The notes: generated from the letters alone by a model not told the origin. 17,928 nt of DNA from DAIDAN01 sp049303335 (GCA_049303335.1 JBAQNA010000035.1:1-17928); one strand, 5' to 3'; shown: positions 5,872 through 14,972, counted from the stretch's first letter. Program-made: numbers and translations.

Positions 5872-7149
5872 ATGTATTCCGAAAAGGCTTTGAGAAGGCA
5901 CCAAAACGCCGACATCGCGACAAAGACGAAGCTCACTTTCGAGGAGCACGCGTGCCAGGGAGGAATGTGCTCGGTCTGCACAATGGACGGGCAATGCGAA
6001 ATCGGGCAGAAGGCGAGGACGGGCAGGACAGTCTTTCCGGAGCCTTTCGGCGTCTCGCAGTTCGGCGGCGAGAAAAGGCTGCCAAATATTGAAGACATAC
6101 AGATTCTTCCGGAACTTTACGGCGACTCGATAGTTTTCAAGAACGTCTCGACGGAGATGAAAATCGGATCGTTCAAATTCTCTGTTCCGATATCGGTTGC
6201 GGCGATGGGCTCTACAAAAGTTGCGCACTTGCGCGGCGCGGCGCTCGCGGAGGGCGCCGCAAAAGCGGGAATAGGGGTTGTAATCGGCGAGAACGTTCTC
6301 GCGACTTACGGCGATGCCGGATTGAAGGAAAGAATACAGCCTTTTCTTGACAATTACAAAAAATACGGCGCGATGATAGTGCAGGGAAACGGCGAGGACA
6401 TAAAGCAGGGAGTGTTCGAGAAAGGCGCCGCGTTGGGCGCGCACGCGATCGAGGTGAAAATCGGGCAGGGCGCAAAGCAGGGGCTCGGCGGCGAGATAAA
6501 ATTCGAAGGCGACGATCTTGCCGAGAAATACAAAAAGCTCGGCTACATTGTCATCAAGAATAAGGACGGCACTTACCAGCGCCACGTGCAGCCCGGCTCG
6601 CTTTCGGACGAGCAGCTGAAGAAGAGCATAATGAAATACTCGAAGCTTGACTTGCCGATTTGGGTGAAGACGGGAATGGGAACCGGAATCTTGAAGCTGA
6701 TTTCAACTTTGCAGGAGCTGAAGAAGGAGAACGGAATAAAAATAGAGTGCCTGACGATTGACGGCTTCGGCGGCGGAACAGGAATGAGCCCGTGGCTGAT
6801 AATGAACGAGATGTCCGTGCCTTCCGCGACGATATTCTCAATGCTCGGGAAGAAGCCCGCTTTCGACATACTTCTCGCGGGCGGATACAACAACGGCTTG
6901 GATATCGGGAAGGCTATGATGCTCGGCGCGAACGGCGCAAGCATGGGCCGCCCGTTCTTGATTGCGGCGAACGTTGCGAAAGCCGAAGGCGTAGTGAATT
7001 ATGTGGAAGCGATGAAGGAGGAATTGCAAATGCTTTCCGCCACGCAGAAAGTCATGAGCGTTGAGAAACTTATCGGGAGAAAACAGAATTTGTATCCGTT
7101 GGACGCGCAGGCAGCGCACATGTTCGGGCTGGAGAGAAGCTTCAAGTGA
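5872..7149 (+). CDS. Stand-alone FMN-binding glutamate-synthase-like domain protein
   Basis: A 425-residue protein matching the FMN/alpha-alpha barrel (domain 2) of glutamate synthase large subunit. Key regions are EVKIGQGAKQGLGGEI (194-209), IDGFGGGTGMSP (306-317) and the FMN-phosphate region LAGGYNNG through GASMGRPFL (335-363). There is no glutaminase domain, and the usual 3Fe-4S cysteines after the barrel are absent. Instead an N-terminal cluster motif is present: C28, C33, C36, C42 (CX4CX2CX5C), suggesting an Fe-S cluster placed differently. Related stand-alone barrels include methylamine-glutamate synthase subunit C, so ammonia-dependent or other glutamate chemistry is possible; the substrate is unknown. 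The start is fixed by AAGGTGG a few bases before the ATG. Base and codon use is GC-rich, unlike the island to the left. Confidence 0.85.
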   Translation: MYSEKALRRHQNADIATKTKLTFEEHACQGGMCSVCTMDGQCEIGQKARTGRTVFPEPFGVSQFGGEKRLPNIEDIQILPELYGDSIVFKNVSTEMKIGSFKFSVPISVAAMGSTKVAHLRGAALAEGAAKAGIGVVIGENVLATYGDAGLKERIQPFLDNYKKYGAMIVQGNGEDIKQGVFEKGAALGAHAIEVKIGQGAKQGLGGEIKFEGDDLAEKYKKLGYIVIKNKDGTYQRHVQPGSLSDEQLKKSIMKYSKLDLPIWVKTGMGTGILKLISTLQELKKENGIKIECLTIDGFGGGTGMSPWLIMNEMSVPSATIFSMLGKKPAFDILLAGGYNNGLDIGKAMMLGANGASMGRPFLIAANVAKAEGVVNYVEAMKEELQMLSATQKVMSVEKLIGRKQNLYPLDAQAAHMFGLERSFK

Positions 7150-7163
7150 GATTAATTTCTCAC

Positions 7164-10100
7164 TTACTTTCCGATATTTTCAACCGTATAATCCTGCAAC
7201 TTCTGCATCTCGGAAAGTTTCGAATCCATATTTTCATAAAGCCCGGAGCAGTCGCCTCTGCAGGTTTCTTTTGTCGTGCCCGCGTTTTTCTCGAGAACAA
7301 GCTCGCCGCGGGAATCTTTCATCCTGTAAATAGCCTTTCCGGAATCCTGCGCAACGCTGAACGAATAATCCGGGCTTGAAATCCGCTTTTCCGTTGCCGA
7401 CGAATTCGCGGCTGACGAGAATTTTGAAAACGGATTTACATATTCGATAACCGCAGCAGCCCCGTCGAATGCGAACCGGATTTTTTCCGAAATGCTTTTC
7501 ATAATCTTTTCGTAGCCGCCTGCCCCGAAAGATTCCGTTGATTTGAAGAAATCCGTTTTGGGAAGATTTACGGAAAAGGACGCGTATCTCGGCCCCGCGG
7601 AATTATTTCCCATAAGCACATATGCGGTTGTGATAAAGTTTCCTGCAAAAGGCGGATTCCAGCTTATTTCAGAATAACCAGAAGGAATATCTTTTTCAAC
7701 AGTTTCCGAAAAATTCCCGCTTATTATGTCAATGACAATGGAAAGGTTTTCTCCAGCGGCGCTTATCACAAAAGTCTGGTTCCCGCCGAAGGTGATGTTT
7801 TCCGCCGAGAATCCGACAAACTCGAAAGGTGACGCATATTCGATGACGGCTTCGGCGGCGTCAAGAACCAGCGCCTCCTTCGTCTCGTTGTTGTACTGCA
7901 TTCCCGCGGCAATCAGCTTCACGGATTTCCTCCCGTCCAGCAAATCGAAAGTTTCGTTGTAAAACATCTGCGAAGGATAGAAGCCGTGAACGGTTTCTGC
8001 GGTTGTATTGAAGTGCTCGTTCATTGGAACAAAATCCGCGGAAATGTTTTCATATCTTGAAAGATTGTAATTGAAGACTATCCAGATAATTTTCGAGCCG
8101 TTCGGCAGGATTGTTTCCTCGGAATACAGCGGCACAACAGGCTTTCCCATTTCCTGCAAATATTGTCCGGAGTCAAAGAATATTTTGTTTCCCGAGACAA
8201 GATAACTTGTCGGTATCTTTATTCTCGACGTGAAAACGGACGAATGATTTATTTCGGGATTGCTTCCCTGCTCCCGCGCGTCGGGGTCGATCTTTTTCTC
8301 GGGGTCGCAATAGCAGACCATCTGCAAAAACTGCTTTATCGCCAAGTCCCTCTGTGGCTGGTAATTGAACTGCATGCTCGCGCTCAAATTCCTTATCTGG
8401 CTCGGCAGAAGCGGATACCTACTGTTCTCAATGGAAAGCGCGACAGTTTTGTTTTTTGCAATGTTCTGTACAAACCTCGCGTTTGGCATGAAAGCGTATG
8501 TGTCATAGATTATTCCGCCGCCGCCGACAAACGCGGATATGCCCTTTTCAAAAATTGTTTTTTCAGGAAATCGCGCGGAATTCGTGCGCTCGTCATAAAT
8601 GAGGGAACTTGTCTCGGGAAATTCTGAGAAATAAATATTATTTTCTCTGAAACTTTCAGTCATCCACGAACCTGCTTCCCCTTTTCCGTAATAGAAAATT
8701 CCATCCGCGTTCCGCATTTGGGAAAGCAGCGAATCCTTTGTCAGCCTTTCGTCGGGAATCATTTTTATCGTGATGCCGTCAAGCCCGACATTCATGCCGC
8801 TCACCATCTTGTAAGAATTATGCTCCAAGAATTCGTTGTATCCGCCGTAAATTGTCCTCAAAAGATTTATCGACTCTGATATGGATTGGTCCCCAAAAAG
8901 CTTTTTCAGAAAATCCGTCACGTTGTTAAAACCGAAAGTCAGCTCGTAATAAGAGAGGTTTGTCCTGTTCTCCACCAGCCGGACCGTTTCAAATCCCGCG
9001 GCACGGAACGCCGTGTCGGTTGTCTGGCTTTCTATCAGCCCGTTTCCGGAGAAGACGGTTTCTAAATTGCGGTAAATCGCGGCAGTGACAATCCTGTTGT
9101 TTTTTGGCAGCTCGACAATCTGGTATGGCGAAACAATCCTTCCTGCTGTCATATCAGCCTTGCCGTCGCTGTTCGTGTCGGAATAAGGGAAATCGGTAAG
9201 AATGTAATTGCTGTCATAGTCAAAAAACATTTCCCTGCCGGAATCAAATATTGCCGGCTGCGGCACTTCCGAGGCGTTTCCAAGCAGAATCAAATTCAGC
9301 TGCGTCCTGCCGAGCTTGTAATCCAGCGAGTTGGAAAAAAGAAAATTGCCGGAAAGCTTTTTTATTGTCTCGTTTATTCTTGTCCTTATTCTCAGAACGC
9401 CGTTCGCGCTGTTCAGTCCGTAAAAGTCGGAAACTGTTTCCGGGTACGATATTGCGGAAAAATTCATCGGAATGATGACGGAATTGTGTTTTGCGGCGAG
9501 AGCGCCGGACAGCGCGGATGTTTCGGATTGTGAGTTTGTAATTATTAATGTATTTATGTTTTTTCCGCTTCTTGAAAATTCATTTATTGCAATAGCATTT
9601 ATTTCATCGGGAGTTTTTGCTGAAAAATTCAGAATATTATTGAAGCCAATCAAAGCAAAATCTTCGGTATCGAACAATATCGGAATATTTTTCAGCCTTG
9701 CATAAGGCGCCGCTGCTACCGCCTGCTCCCTGCCTGAAACCAAAACGGCCGTTTCGTTAGAGTAGAATGTCTCAAGAAACGCCTGCATGTTTTTGAACCT
9801 GTAAGTTGGATAATCCGTCGTCAGATTCTCAAAAACGAAGACCTGCTCCGGTCGGATTTTGCCAAGATAATATTTTTCCGTCTCGGAATAGTTTGTGAAA
9901 ACATGTTTGCCCGTCAGCCCGGATGAAAAGATGCTATCCCGACCGTTTGCGACAAATACGATGTTACTCTTTGGATTGATTGCAATATAAGAAAAAGCTT
10001 CCGATGATGCGCCGCCCGCTTCCGCGCGGAAGGAAACGTTTCCTATAATGCTGCCGCTGCTTGCGTTCATCAGGTATGTGCCGTTGTTGTAATTTCTGAA

Positions 10101-11198
10101 ACCAGTGAAGTTAATTTGTTCGCTGTTGCGAAATAGTCTGAAATCAGAGGAAGAAAGGTTTGTAACAGGATTGTTAGAATTATCTGTTATTTTGATGTTT
10201 ATTGTGAAATCATTTCTTGCCTGAACAGACGCAGGAACTGTAAAAATCGTTTTCAGATTGGCAACGTCAGAGTCGTCAATAATATATGTCGGCTCCGGAT
10301 CAGCGTATTTTCTGATTCTTACCCAGTCGATATACGTATAATAGCTGTAGCCTGAATATTCCCCACCCCTGAAATATGCTTTCAAATTACCGGAAGGCAA
10401 ATCCTGCGTGAGAGTGTTCAATAAATTTCCGTCCTGATAAATTTTAGCAAGATTCGTTCCGTTTCTTTTTAATTTCCAGATATGATAAACAGTATTAATT
10501 GATGCAATATATGTTAAATGAAAAGATATACCGTTATAAGTATTAACCCAGAAAGGATCTATGCCATTACTACCTCCTATATGAATATACTTCGTATATG
10601 CGTCGTTTCTAAATGAAAGATAAAAACCGACTCCTCCGCCCGATCTCGATCTTGCTTCGCCTATTATATTTTCACCAAATTCTTTGGAAAAAATCCATGC
10701 AGTATAATTGTAAAGACTCAATTCCCCGTTGGCAATAGAGATATTTCCTGAACTGTTCCATTTATTTGTATCTAAAGATGTTCCTTCAAAATTATCATAT
10801 AAATCAAAAGTTGTGTTTGGATTGCTTTCTGAAGCAGCGGAAGGATTTCCATAATACATATAAATTGTCTCAATGCCGTTAGCGCTTATTTTCGGAACCT
10901 TTATCCAAACATCAGAGAATAAATCGGCTGTATGATTTTCAACGAAATATGGTACGGGAACTTCTGCACCTGAAGACGCATTAAGCCAAGAAAACCTTAA
11001 TTCAGAAAAGTCGCTTTTCATGCCGATTTTATATGATACGTTCAGAAGAACCTGATAATCAAAAAGACCGCTAGGATTTTGAGAATTATTTATTATAATT
11101 GGTTTTTTATAAGTCCAGTCGTTATTATATGCTTGCGCAGGCACAGAGAATACAAAAAGAAACAAAACTACAACCCCAAAAATATAAAGTTTTTGCAT
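7164..11198 (-). CDS. Large secreted sequon-rich surface protein (DUF2341-like, gingipain-like region)
   Basis: A 1344-residue protein with a signal peptide (residues 1-23, ending PAQA). Residues about 25-120 resemble DUF2341 (WTYKKPIIINN ... MYYGNPSA). A lectin-like beta domain covers about 130-300 and an Ig-like segment about 315-400. Residues 410-560 are reminiscent of cell-wall-binding repeat type 2 (VLVSGREQAVAAAPYARL). Residues 630-915 resemble the C25 gingipain fold (LLGNASEVP; DTNSDGKADMTAGRI), but the usual GHG is YGKG (837-840) and no catalytic Cys follows. Beta-sandwich-like repeats run to about 1210. By hand count there are about 39 N-x-S/T sequons, far more than expected by chance. 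No C-terminal anchor is seen. The start is the ATG at 11198 because the signal peptide begins there and a TATA box lies 26 bp upstream. Longer readings would overlap the divergent methyltransferase. Exact role unknown; probably cell-envelope. Confidence 0.8.
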   Translation of the reverse strand: MQKLYIFGVVVLFLFVFSVPAQAYNNDWTYKKPIIINNSQNPSGLFDYQVLLNVSYKIGMKSDFSELRFSWLNASSGAEVPVPYFVENHTADLFSDVWIKVPKISANGIETIYMYYGNPSAASESNPNTTFDLYDNFEGTSLDTNKWNSSGNISIANGELSLYNYTAWIFSKEFGENIIGEARSRSGGGVGFYLSFRNDAYTKYIHIGGSNGIDPFWVNTYNGISFHLTYIASINTVYHIWKLKRNGTNLAKIYQDGNLLNTLTQDLPSGNLKAYFRGGEYSGYSYYTYIDWVRIRKYADPEPTYIIDDSDVANLKTIFTVPASVQARNDFTINIKITDNSNNPVTNLSSSDFRLFRNSEQINFTGFRNYNNGTYLMNASSGSIIGNVSFRAEAGGASSEAFSYIAINPKSNIVFVANGRDSIFSSGLTGKHVFTNYSETEKYYLGKIRPEQVFVFENLTTDYPTYRFKNMQAFLETFYSNETAVLVSGREQAVAAAPYARLKNIPILFDTEDFALIGFNNILNFSAKTPDEINAIAINEFSRSGKNINTLIITNSQSETSALSGALAAKHNSVIIPMNFSAISYPETVSDFYGLNSANGVLRIRTRINETIKKLSGNFLFSNSLDYKLGRTQLNLILLGNASEVPQPAIFDSGREMFFDYDSNYILTDFPYSDTNSDGKADMTAGRIVSPYQIVELPKNNRIVTAAIYRNLETVFSGNGLIESQTTDTAFRAAGFETVRLVENRTNLSYYELTFGFNNVTDFLKKLFGDQSISESINLLRTIYGGYNEFLEHNSYKMVSGMNVGLDGITIKMIPDERLTKDSLLSQMRNADGIFYYGKGEAGSWMTESFRENNIYFSEFPETSSLIYDERTNSARFPEKTIFEKGISAFVGGGGIIYDTYAFMPNARFVQNIAKNKTVALSIENSRYPLLPSQIRNLSASMQFNYQPQRDLAIKQFLQMVCYCDPEKKIDPDAREQGSNPEINHSSVFTSRIKIPTSYLVSGNKIFFDSGQYLQEMGKPVVPLYSEETILPNGSKIIWIVFNYNLSRYENISADFVPMNEHFNTTAETVHGFYPSQMFYNETFDLLDGRKSVKLIAAGMQYNNETKEALVLDAAEAVIEYASPFEFVGFSAENITFGGNQTFVISAAGENLSIVIDIISGNFSETVEKDIPSGYSEISWNPPFAGNFITTAYVLMGNNSAGPRYASFSVNLPKTDFFKSTESFGAGGYEKIMKSISEKIRFAFDGAAAVIEYVNPFSKFSSAANSSATEKRISSPDYSFSVAQDSGKAIYRMKDSRGELVLEKNAGTTKETCRGDCSGLYENMDSKLSEMQKLQDYTVENIGK

Positions 11199-11220
11199 AT
11201 TAATTGATATAAGAACAGTC

Positions 11221-11228
11221 TTATAAAT
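11221..11228. promoter_or_regulatory. Shared bidirectional TATA element
   Basis: TTATAAAT reads ATTTATAA on the minus strand. It is centred about 26 bp upstream of the surface-protein ATG (11198) and about 32 bp upstream of the methyltransferase ATG (11257). The whole gap is 58 bp, so one element may serve both genes, the minus one leaderless. Confidence 0.5.
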
Positions 11229-11256
11229 AGTGTGTTTTAAGGCTTTTGGTGTTATA

Positions 11257-11871
11257 ATGGTCAATAAGAATACTTGGAACGATGAATGGAATGATTTTAA
11301 AGGTTTGAATTTCTTCGGCAGAAAGTTCGCGAAAGGGCAGAAGAACGTGGTAAGAAAATTCCTTGAAAGAGAAAATCTCCCGAAAACCGCGAAAGTTCTA
11401 GATTTTGGGTGTGGAAGCGGGAGGACGCTGAGAATGTTCAGAAATCTCGGTTTTAATAATTCTATCGGTGTTGATGTTTCTCCAAACTCTATGAAACTTT
11501 GCGAGAAAAACGATTTTATTGTTGGAAAAGATGTTTTTCTAACAAAAGAGGAAGGGACAAGCTTCAATGACAATAGTTTTGACCTGGTTTTTGCCGACGG
11601 TGTGCTTGAGCATTTTGAGGATTTTTCTCCGATAGTAAAAGAGATATGCAGACTCAGCAAAAAATATATCCTGATTACACAGCCAAACCATTTTTCGCTG
11701 TATGGAAGAATTTTAAGAAAAACGGAGCATAAGCCGGTTTTTGAATACACTTACAGGATTTCGGATTTCGAGGAGGCGTTCGCAGAAAATGGATTCAGAC
11801 TTGCTCAAATATCACATTTCAATTTCCGCGAGCATTGGGCGCTGCTTTTCAAGAAAGACATTATGAAATGA
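11257..11871 (+). CDS. Class I SAM-dependent methyltransferase
   Basis: A 204-residue Methyltransf_11-type enzyme. Motif I VLDFGCGSG (47-55), an acidic loop GVDVSPNSM (71-79) and post-motif FDLVFADGVLEHFED (98-112) define the SAM pocket. The C-terminal third (TQPNHFSLYGRI) resembles family members that act on small molecules or glycans rather than nucleic acids. I chose the ATG at 11257 over a GTG at 11230, because the GTG lies on top of the TATA element at 11221-11228 and could not be in the transcript. It sits between the sequon-rich secreted protein and AglB, so methylation of a surface glycan or its lipid carrier is a reasonable guess but is not shown by the sequence. Confidence 0.8.
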   Translation: MVNKNTWNDEWNDFKGLNFFGRKFAKGQKNVVRKFLERENLPKTAKVLDFGCGSGRTLRMFRNLGFNNSIGVDVSPNSMKLCEKNDFIVGKDVFLTKEEGTSFNDNSFDLVFADGVLEHFEDFSPIVKEICRLSKKYILITQPNHFSLYGRILRKTEHKPVFEYTYRISDFEEAFAENGFRLAQISHFNFREHWALLFKKDIMK

Positions 11872-11882
11872 ATCATTTTAAC

Positions 11883-11896
11883 AAGCCGTTCGGCTT
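11883..11896 (+). terminator. Short hairpin after methyltransferase
   Basis: AAGCC-GTTC-GGCTT is a 5-bp stem 12 nt after the stop codon. A GTTTTT run follows only about 20 nt later, so a terminator role is weakly supported. Confidence 0.3.
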
Positions 11897-11928
11897 CCAA
11901 ACTTCAACTAATGTCGTTTTTAGATTTC

Positions 11929-11937
11929 TTTATAAAT
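11929..11937 (+). promoter_or_regulatory. TATA box of aglB with flanking dyad
   Basis: TTTATAAAT would start transcription near 11959, ahead of the Shine-Dalgarno GAGGTG at 11970-11975. A 6-bp inverted repeat, AGATTT (11922-11927) and AAATCT (11934-11939), brackets it and could be an operator. Confidence 0.5.
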
Positions 11938-11981
11938 CTTGAAAATAACATTTCGATAATAGTGTTTGCGAGGTGCCTTTC

Positions 11982-14054
11982 TTGAAACTCGAGCAATTAA
12001 AAAAATACTGGTGGATTCCCGCGCTGGCAGCCATTTTCATTTTCGCGTTCTGGATCCGCGGATTGAACACGGTTCCCGACAGGATTTTGTCGTACGACCC
12101 GGTGTTTCAGTACCGCTTCACAAAATATATCGCGGATTTCGGAGTGGTGCCTTCGTGGGACGAGCTTTCCTATTATGTGGGGCGGGCCGTCACGCTTAAC
12201 AACTATCCGCCGCTGATGTGGTACATCACCGCTTTTGTCTACAAATTCTTTGCCGCGGGCGCGACGCTCAAGACGATAGCCGCTTTCATGGGCGCAATTT
12301 TCGGGGCAATGATTGTCATACCTGCATTCCTCCTCGGCCGCGAACTTTCTAACAAATACGGTGGGCTGATGGCTGCGCTCCTTGTGGGAACCGCGCCGCA
12401 AATCCTTGTGCGGACTTTCGGAAGCTCGTTCGACAACGACCAGCTTGTGCTTTTCTTCATCCTGCTCACGACTTATCTCGGAATTTACGCGATGCGCAAA
12501 CGCACGATTGGAAGCGCATTGATTGCAATACTCGGATTCACGATGTTCGCGGTGACTTGGGGAATGTACTGGTATCCGTTTTTCGTTCTTGTCGGGACAG
12601 CTATTATTTATCTCATATCGGGAATTGCTTTCGGGGACAGGAAAACAAAAATGGGTTTTGATGAAAAGATGAAGCATGCCTGGAGCGAGGCAAGGAAGAA
12701 CATTTTCGTGCTTGCTGCAATATTTATCGGAATTTTTATTACAACATCCATGCTTTCCGCGGATCCTTTCGGCTCGCTGGGCGCGCTTTTCGGATTTGCG
12801 GGAAGCTCGGAGAAATGGATTGTCACTGTTTCGATAGTCGAATTGCAGTCTTCGGGATTCGCGCTCGCGGACATGAACAGCTGGATTCTTGCGATGGGAA
12901 GGTTTGCAATCGGCGACCCGCTTATAGACACGCTTATCTTTCTATCGTTCATAGGACTGATAATTTTCGGGCTCGCTGCGACATACAAGAAAAATATTTT
13001 CAGGAAATCCGCGCTTCTTGCCCTTTTTGTCATAGCAATGTACACGATGACGAGCGGCATACGATTCACGGAGTTCACATCGGGATTCATGATAATCATG
13101 ATTGCTGCGGGGTTCGGTTATCTTGTTGACTGGACAAAAAAGAAAGGGCGCTTTCCGCTTGTGCTGTCGGCAGGCTTGGGAATGGCAATAATTTTTGCAG
13201 CCTTGAGCCTTGGACAGGTGATGGGCCAGCAGGTCGGTCCGGACCAGGACGGCAACTGGGACAGCGCCTGGAACTTTTTGAAAACGCAGACTCCGCAGGA
13301 TTCGCTTGTCGGTACTTGGTGGGATCCCGGGCATATGGTAACGGGTCTTGCGGAGAGGCGCGTTGTCGCGGACGGCGCGCACTGCGGCTTTGACTGCAAG
13401 TACACCATAAACGACAGGATTGTGGATTTGGGAAAAACTTTCAAAACCGACAGCGAGAACGAGTCGGTGCAGATAATCCGCAAGTATCAGGGCGACTCGT
13501 CAAGAGTTTACTGGATTGCCTCCGACGACCTGATAGGAAAATTCCAGTGGCTCCAATATTTCGGCACGGGCTGCGACGCGCGCTCGGACAAGAGCTGCCC
13601 GCTTTATTACCAGCTGCAACAGCAGTCGGCAAGTTACACCATGAGCGGCGATATCGGAGTGAGATATTACGGTGACGTGATCGTCCTTCCGGGAAAAGTG
13701 CCGCTGGCCTTGCTAAAGCAGGGAACGAGCGCCGCGCTCTTTGCGGAGACGCTGTACTATGAAGACGGGAAAGTTAAGAGTTACACCCTTCCGCAGAACA
13801 TATCCGAGCTTGTGCAGCAGATAAAGCCGGCTGCGGATCAGCTCGGGCTGAAGCTCTCGCAGCAGCCCGTTCCCGTTTCAATATGGGTTCGCTCGGATTA
13901 TGCTTATGTAGTGATAATACCGTCCAACCAGAGAAACAACGTTTTCACGAAGATGTTCTTCCTCGAGGGCGAGGGCTTGGAGAATTTCAAGATGGTGTTC
14001 AGGAACGAGGCAGTGAAGATATACGAGGTAACGGCGCTGGAGAGCAAGAGTTAA
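11982..14054 (+). CDS. aglB: AglB-type oligosaccharyltransferase (STT3 family)
   Basis: A 690-residue multi-pass membrane enzyme that transfers a lipid-linked glycan to Asn in N-x-S/T sequons on the outer face of the membrane. About 12-13 transmembrane segments fill residues 8-420. Visible motifs are the first-loop acidic motif SYDPVFQYR (D39), the second acidic motif FDNDQ (D151, D153), a TEFTS glutamate (E364) like the TIxE/SVSE loop, and the sequon-binding WWDPG (446-450). The soluble C-terminal domain is short, as in the small AglB type. A GTG at 11973 is possible, but it lies inside the Shine-Dalgarno GAGGTG (11970-11975). TTG at 11982 is 6 nt downstream, the spacing used elsewhere in this window, so I prefer it. 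Sequon-rich and glycan-enzyme neighbours support the role. Confidence 0.92.
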   Translation: MKLEQLKKYWWIPALAAIFIFAFWIRGLNTVPDRILSYDPVFQYRFTKYIADFGVVPSWDELSYYVGRAVTLNNYPPLMWYITAFVYKFFAAGATLKTIAAFMGAIFGAMIVIPAFLLGRELSNKYGGLMAALLVGTAPQILVRTFGSSFDNDQLVLFFILLTTYLGIYAMRKRTIGSALIAILGFTMFAVTWGMYWYPFFVLVGTAIIYLISGIAFGDRKTKMGFDEKMKHAWSEARKNIFVLAAIFIGIFITTSMLSADPFGSLGALFGFAGSSEKWIVTVSIVELQSSGFALADMNSWILAMGRFAIGDPLIDTLIFLSFIGLIIFGLAATYKKNIFRKSALLALFVIAMYTMTSGIRFTEFTSGFMIIMIAAGFGYLVDWTKKKGRFPLVLSAGLGMAIIFAALSLGQVMGQQVGPDQDGNWDSAWNFLKTQTPQDSLVGTWWDPGHMVTGLAERRVVADGAHCGFDCKYTINDRIVDLGKTFKTDSENESVQIIRKYQGDSSRVYWIASDDLIGKFQWLQYFGTGCDARSDKSCPLYYQLQQQSASYTMSGDIGVRYYGDVIVLPGKVPLALLKQGTSAALFAETLYYEDGKVKSYTLPQNISELVQQIKPAADQLGLKLSQQPVPVSIWVRSDYAYVVIIPSNQRNNVFTKMFFLEGEGLENFKMVFRNEAVKIYEVTALESKS

Positions 14055-14058
14055 AAAC

Positions 14059-14066
14059 TATTTAAA
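14059..14066 (+). promoter_or_regulatory. TATA box for epimerase gene
   Basis: TATTTAAA is centred about 25 bp before the ATG at 14088, immediately after the aglB stop. No Shine-Dalgarno is present, so the transcript is probably leaderless. Confidence 0.5.
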
Positions 14067-14087
14067 CGTTATTTATGCAAAAATGAT

Positions 14088-14972
14088 ATGGAACATGAAA
14101 TCAAGGGGAAAAACATTTTTGTCACCGGAGCTTCAGGATTTGTCGGCGGCTACCTTCTTCCGAGGATATGCGTTTCCAACAAGGTCAAGGCTCTTGTAAG
14201 GAGGCCGTCGCCGGAAACAGAAAAGCTTGGCGCAGAAACCGTCATAGGGGACATTCGCGATTCTGCTATTGTTGAGAAATGCGCCGACGGCGCGGACTTG
14301 GCCATACATCTTGCAGGCGTTCTCCGCTCGAATGACGAAAATCTGAATTATGACGTGAACGTGGCAGGCACAAAGAATATCGTGGAGGCGTGCAGGAAAA
14401 ACAACGCGAAGCTCATTCACGTCAGCACGGTAAACGCCGTTGCAGGAATAAAAAACGCGTACGGCAGGACAAAGGAGCTAGCAGAAAAGATTGTCGTTGA
14501 ATCGGGAATAGATTACGTGATATTGAGATGCGCACTGATATACGGTAAGGGAAGCCCTGACATGGAAAAAATAATCAAGTCAGTTTCATTTCCGGTTGTG
14601 CCCATGATAGGGAGCGGAAAGAACAAGCTTCAGCCAGTTTACATTGACGACGTGGTTGATGCAATTTTAAAAAGCTCTAAAAAGAGCAAGAAAATATATA
14701 ACATAGCGGGGCCTGATGTATTGACAACCGAGAAGTTCAAAAACATCATACTCAAGAAAATGGGAAAGAAAAAACTGACCGTCCACATTCCGCTGGCGCT
14801 CGTGCTTGCGGGCGCCTCGGTGCTTGAAAAAATTTCAAAGAATCCATTCCTCACAAGGGAGCAGGCGCTCGGCTTCAAACAGGATCGCGTGCTTGACATA
14901 AGCCTTTCAAGAAAGGAGCTTGGCTTCAACCCTCTGCCTTTTGAAAAAGGGATTGAGAAATATTTTGCTTAA
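14088..14972 (+). CDS. Extended SDR NAD(P)-dependent epimerase/dehydratase
   Basis: A 294-residue Rossmann enzyme. It has the TGASGFVGG nucleotide loop (13-21), GDIRD (54-58), HLAGV (74-78), a catalytic S/T pair near 113-114 and Y125xxxK129 in NAYGRTK. The substrate-side loop IYGKGSP and a late YIDDVVDAI match extended SDRs acting on nucleotide sugars, including the atypical branch related to NDUFA9. Substrate specificity cannot be read from the sequence. It follows aglB by 33 bp under its own leaderless promoter, and a sugar-modifying role in the N-glycan pathway is the simplest reading. It is convergent with the radical SAM gene, with only 2 bp between the stops. Confidence 0.82.
   Translation: MEHEIKGKNIFVTGASGFVGGYLLPRICVSNKVKALVRRPSPETEKLGAETVIGDIRDSAIVEKCADGADLAIHLAGVLRSNDENLNYDVNVAGTKNIVEACRKNNAKLIHVSTVNAVAGIKNAYGRTKELAEKIVVESGIDYVILRCALIYGKGSPDMEKIIKSVSFPVVPMIGSGKNKLQPVYIDDVVDAILKSSKKSKKIYNIAGPDVLTTEKFKNIILKKMGKKKLTVHIPLALVLAGASVLEKISKNPFLTREQALGFKQDRVLDISLSRKELGFNPLPFEKGIEKYFA

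Noticed and set aside
5842..6585. 247-codon open frame on the minus strand
   Set aside because: It is antisense to the FMN-protein gene, which has clear family motifs; the frame is open because the gene is GC-rich.
11199..11750. Upstream extension of the surface-protein reading frame by 184 codons
   Set aside because: It would place the signal peptide in the middle of the protein and run opposite the methyltransferase gene; the TATA element at 11221-11228 also lies inside it.
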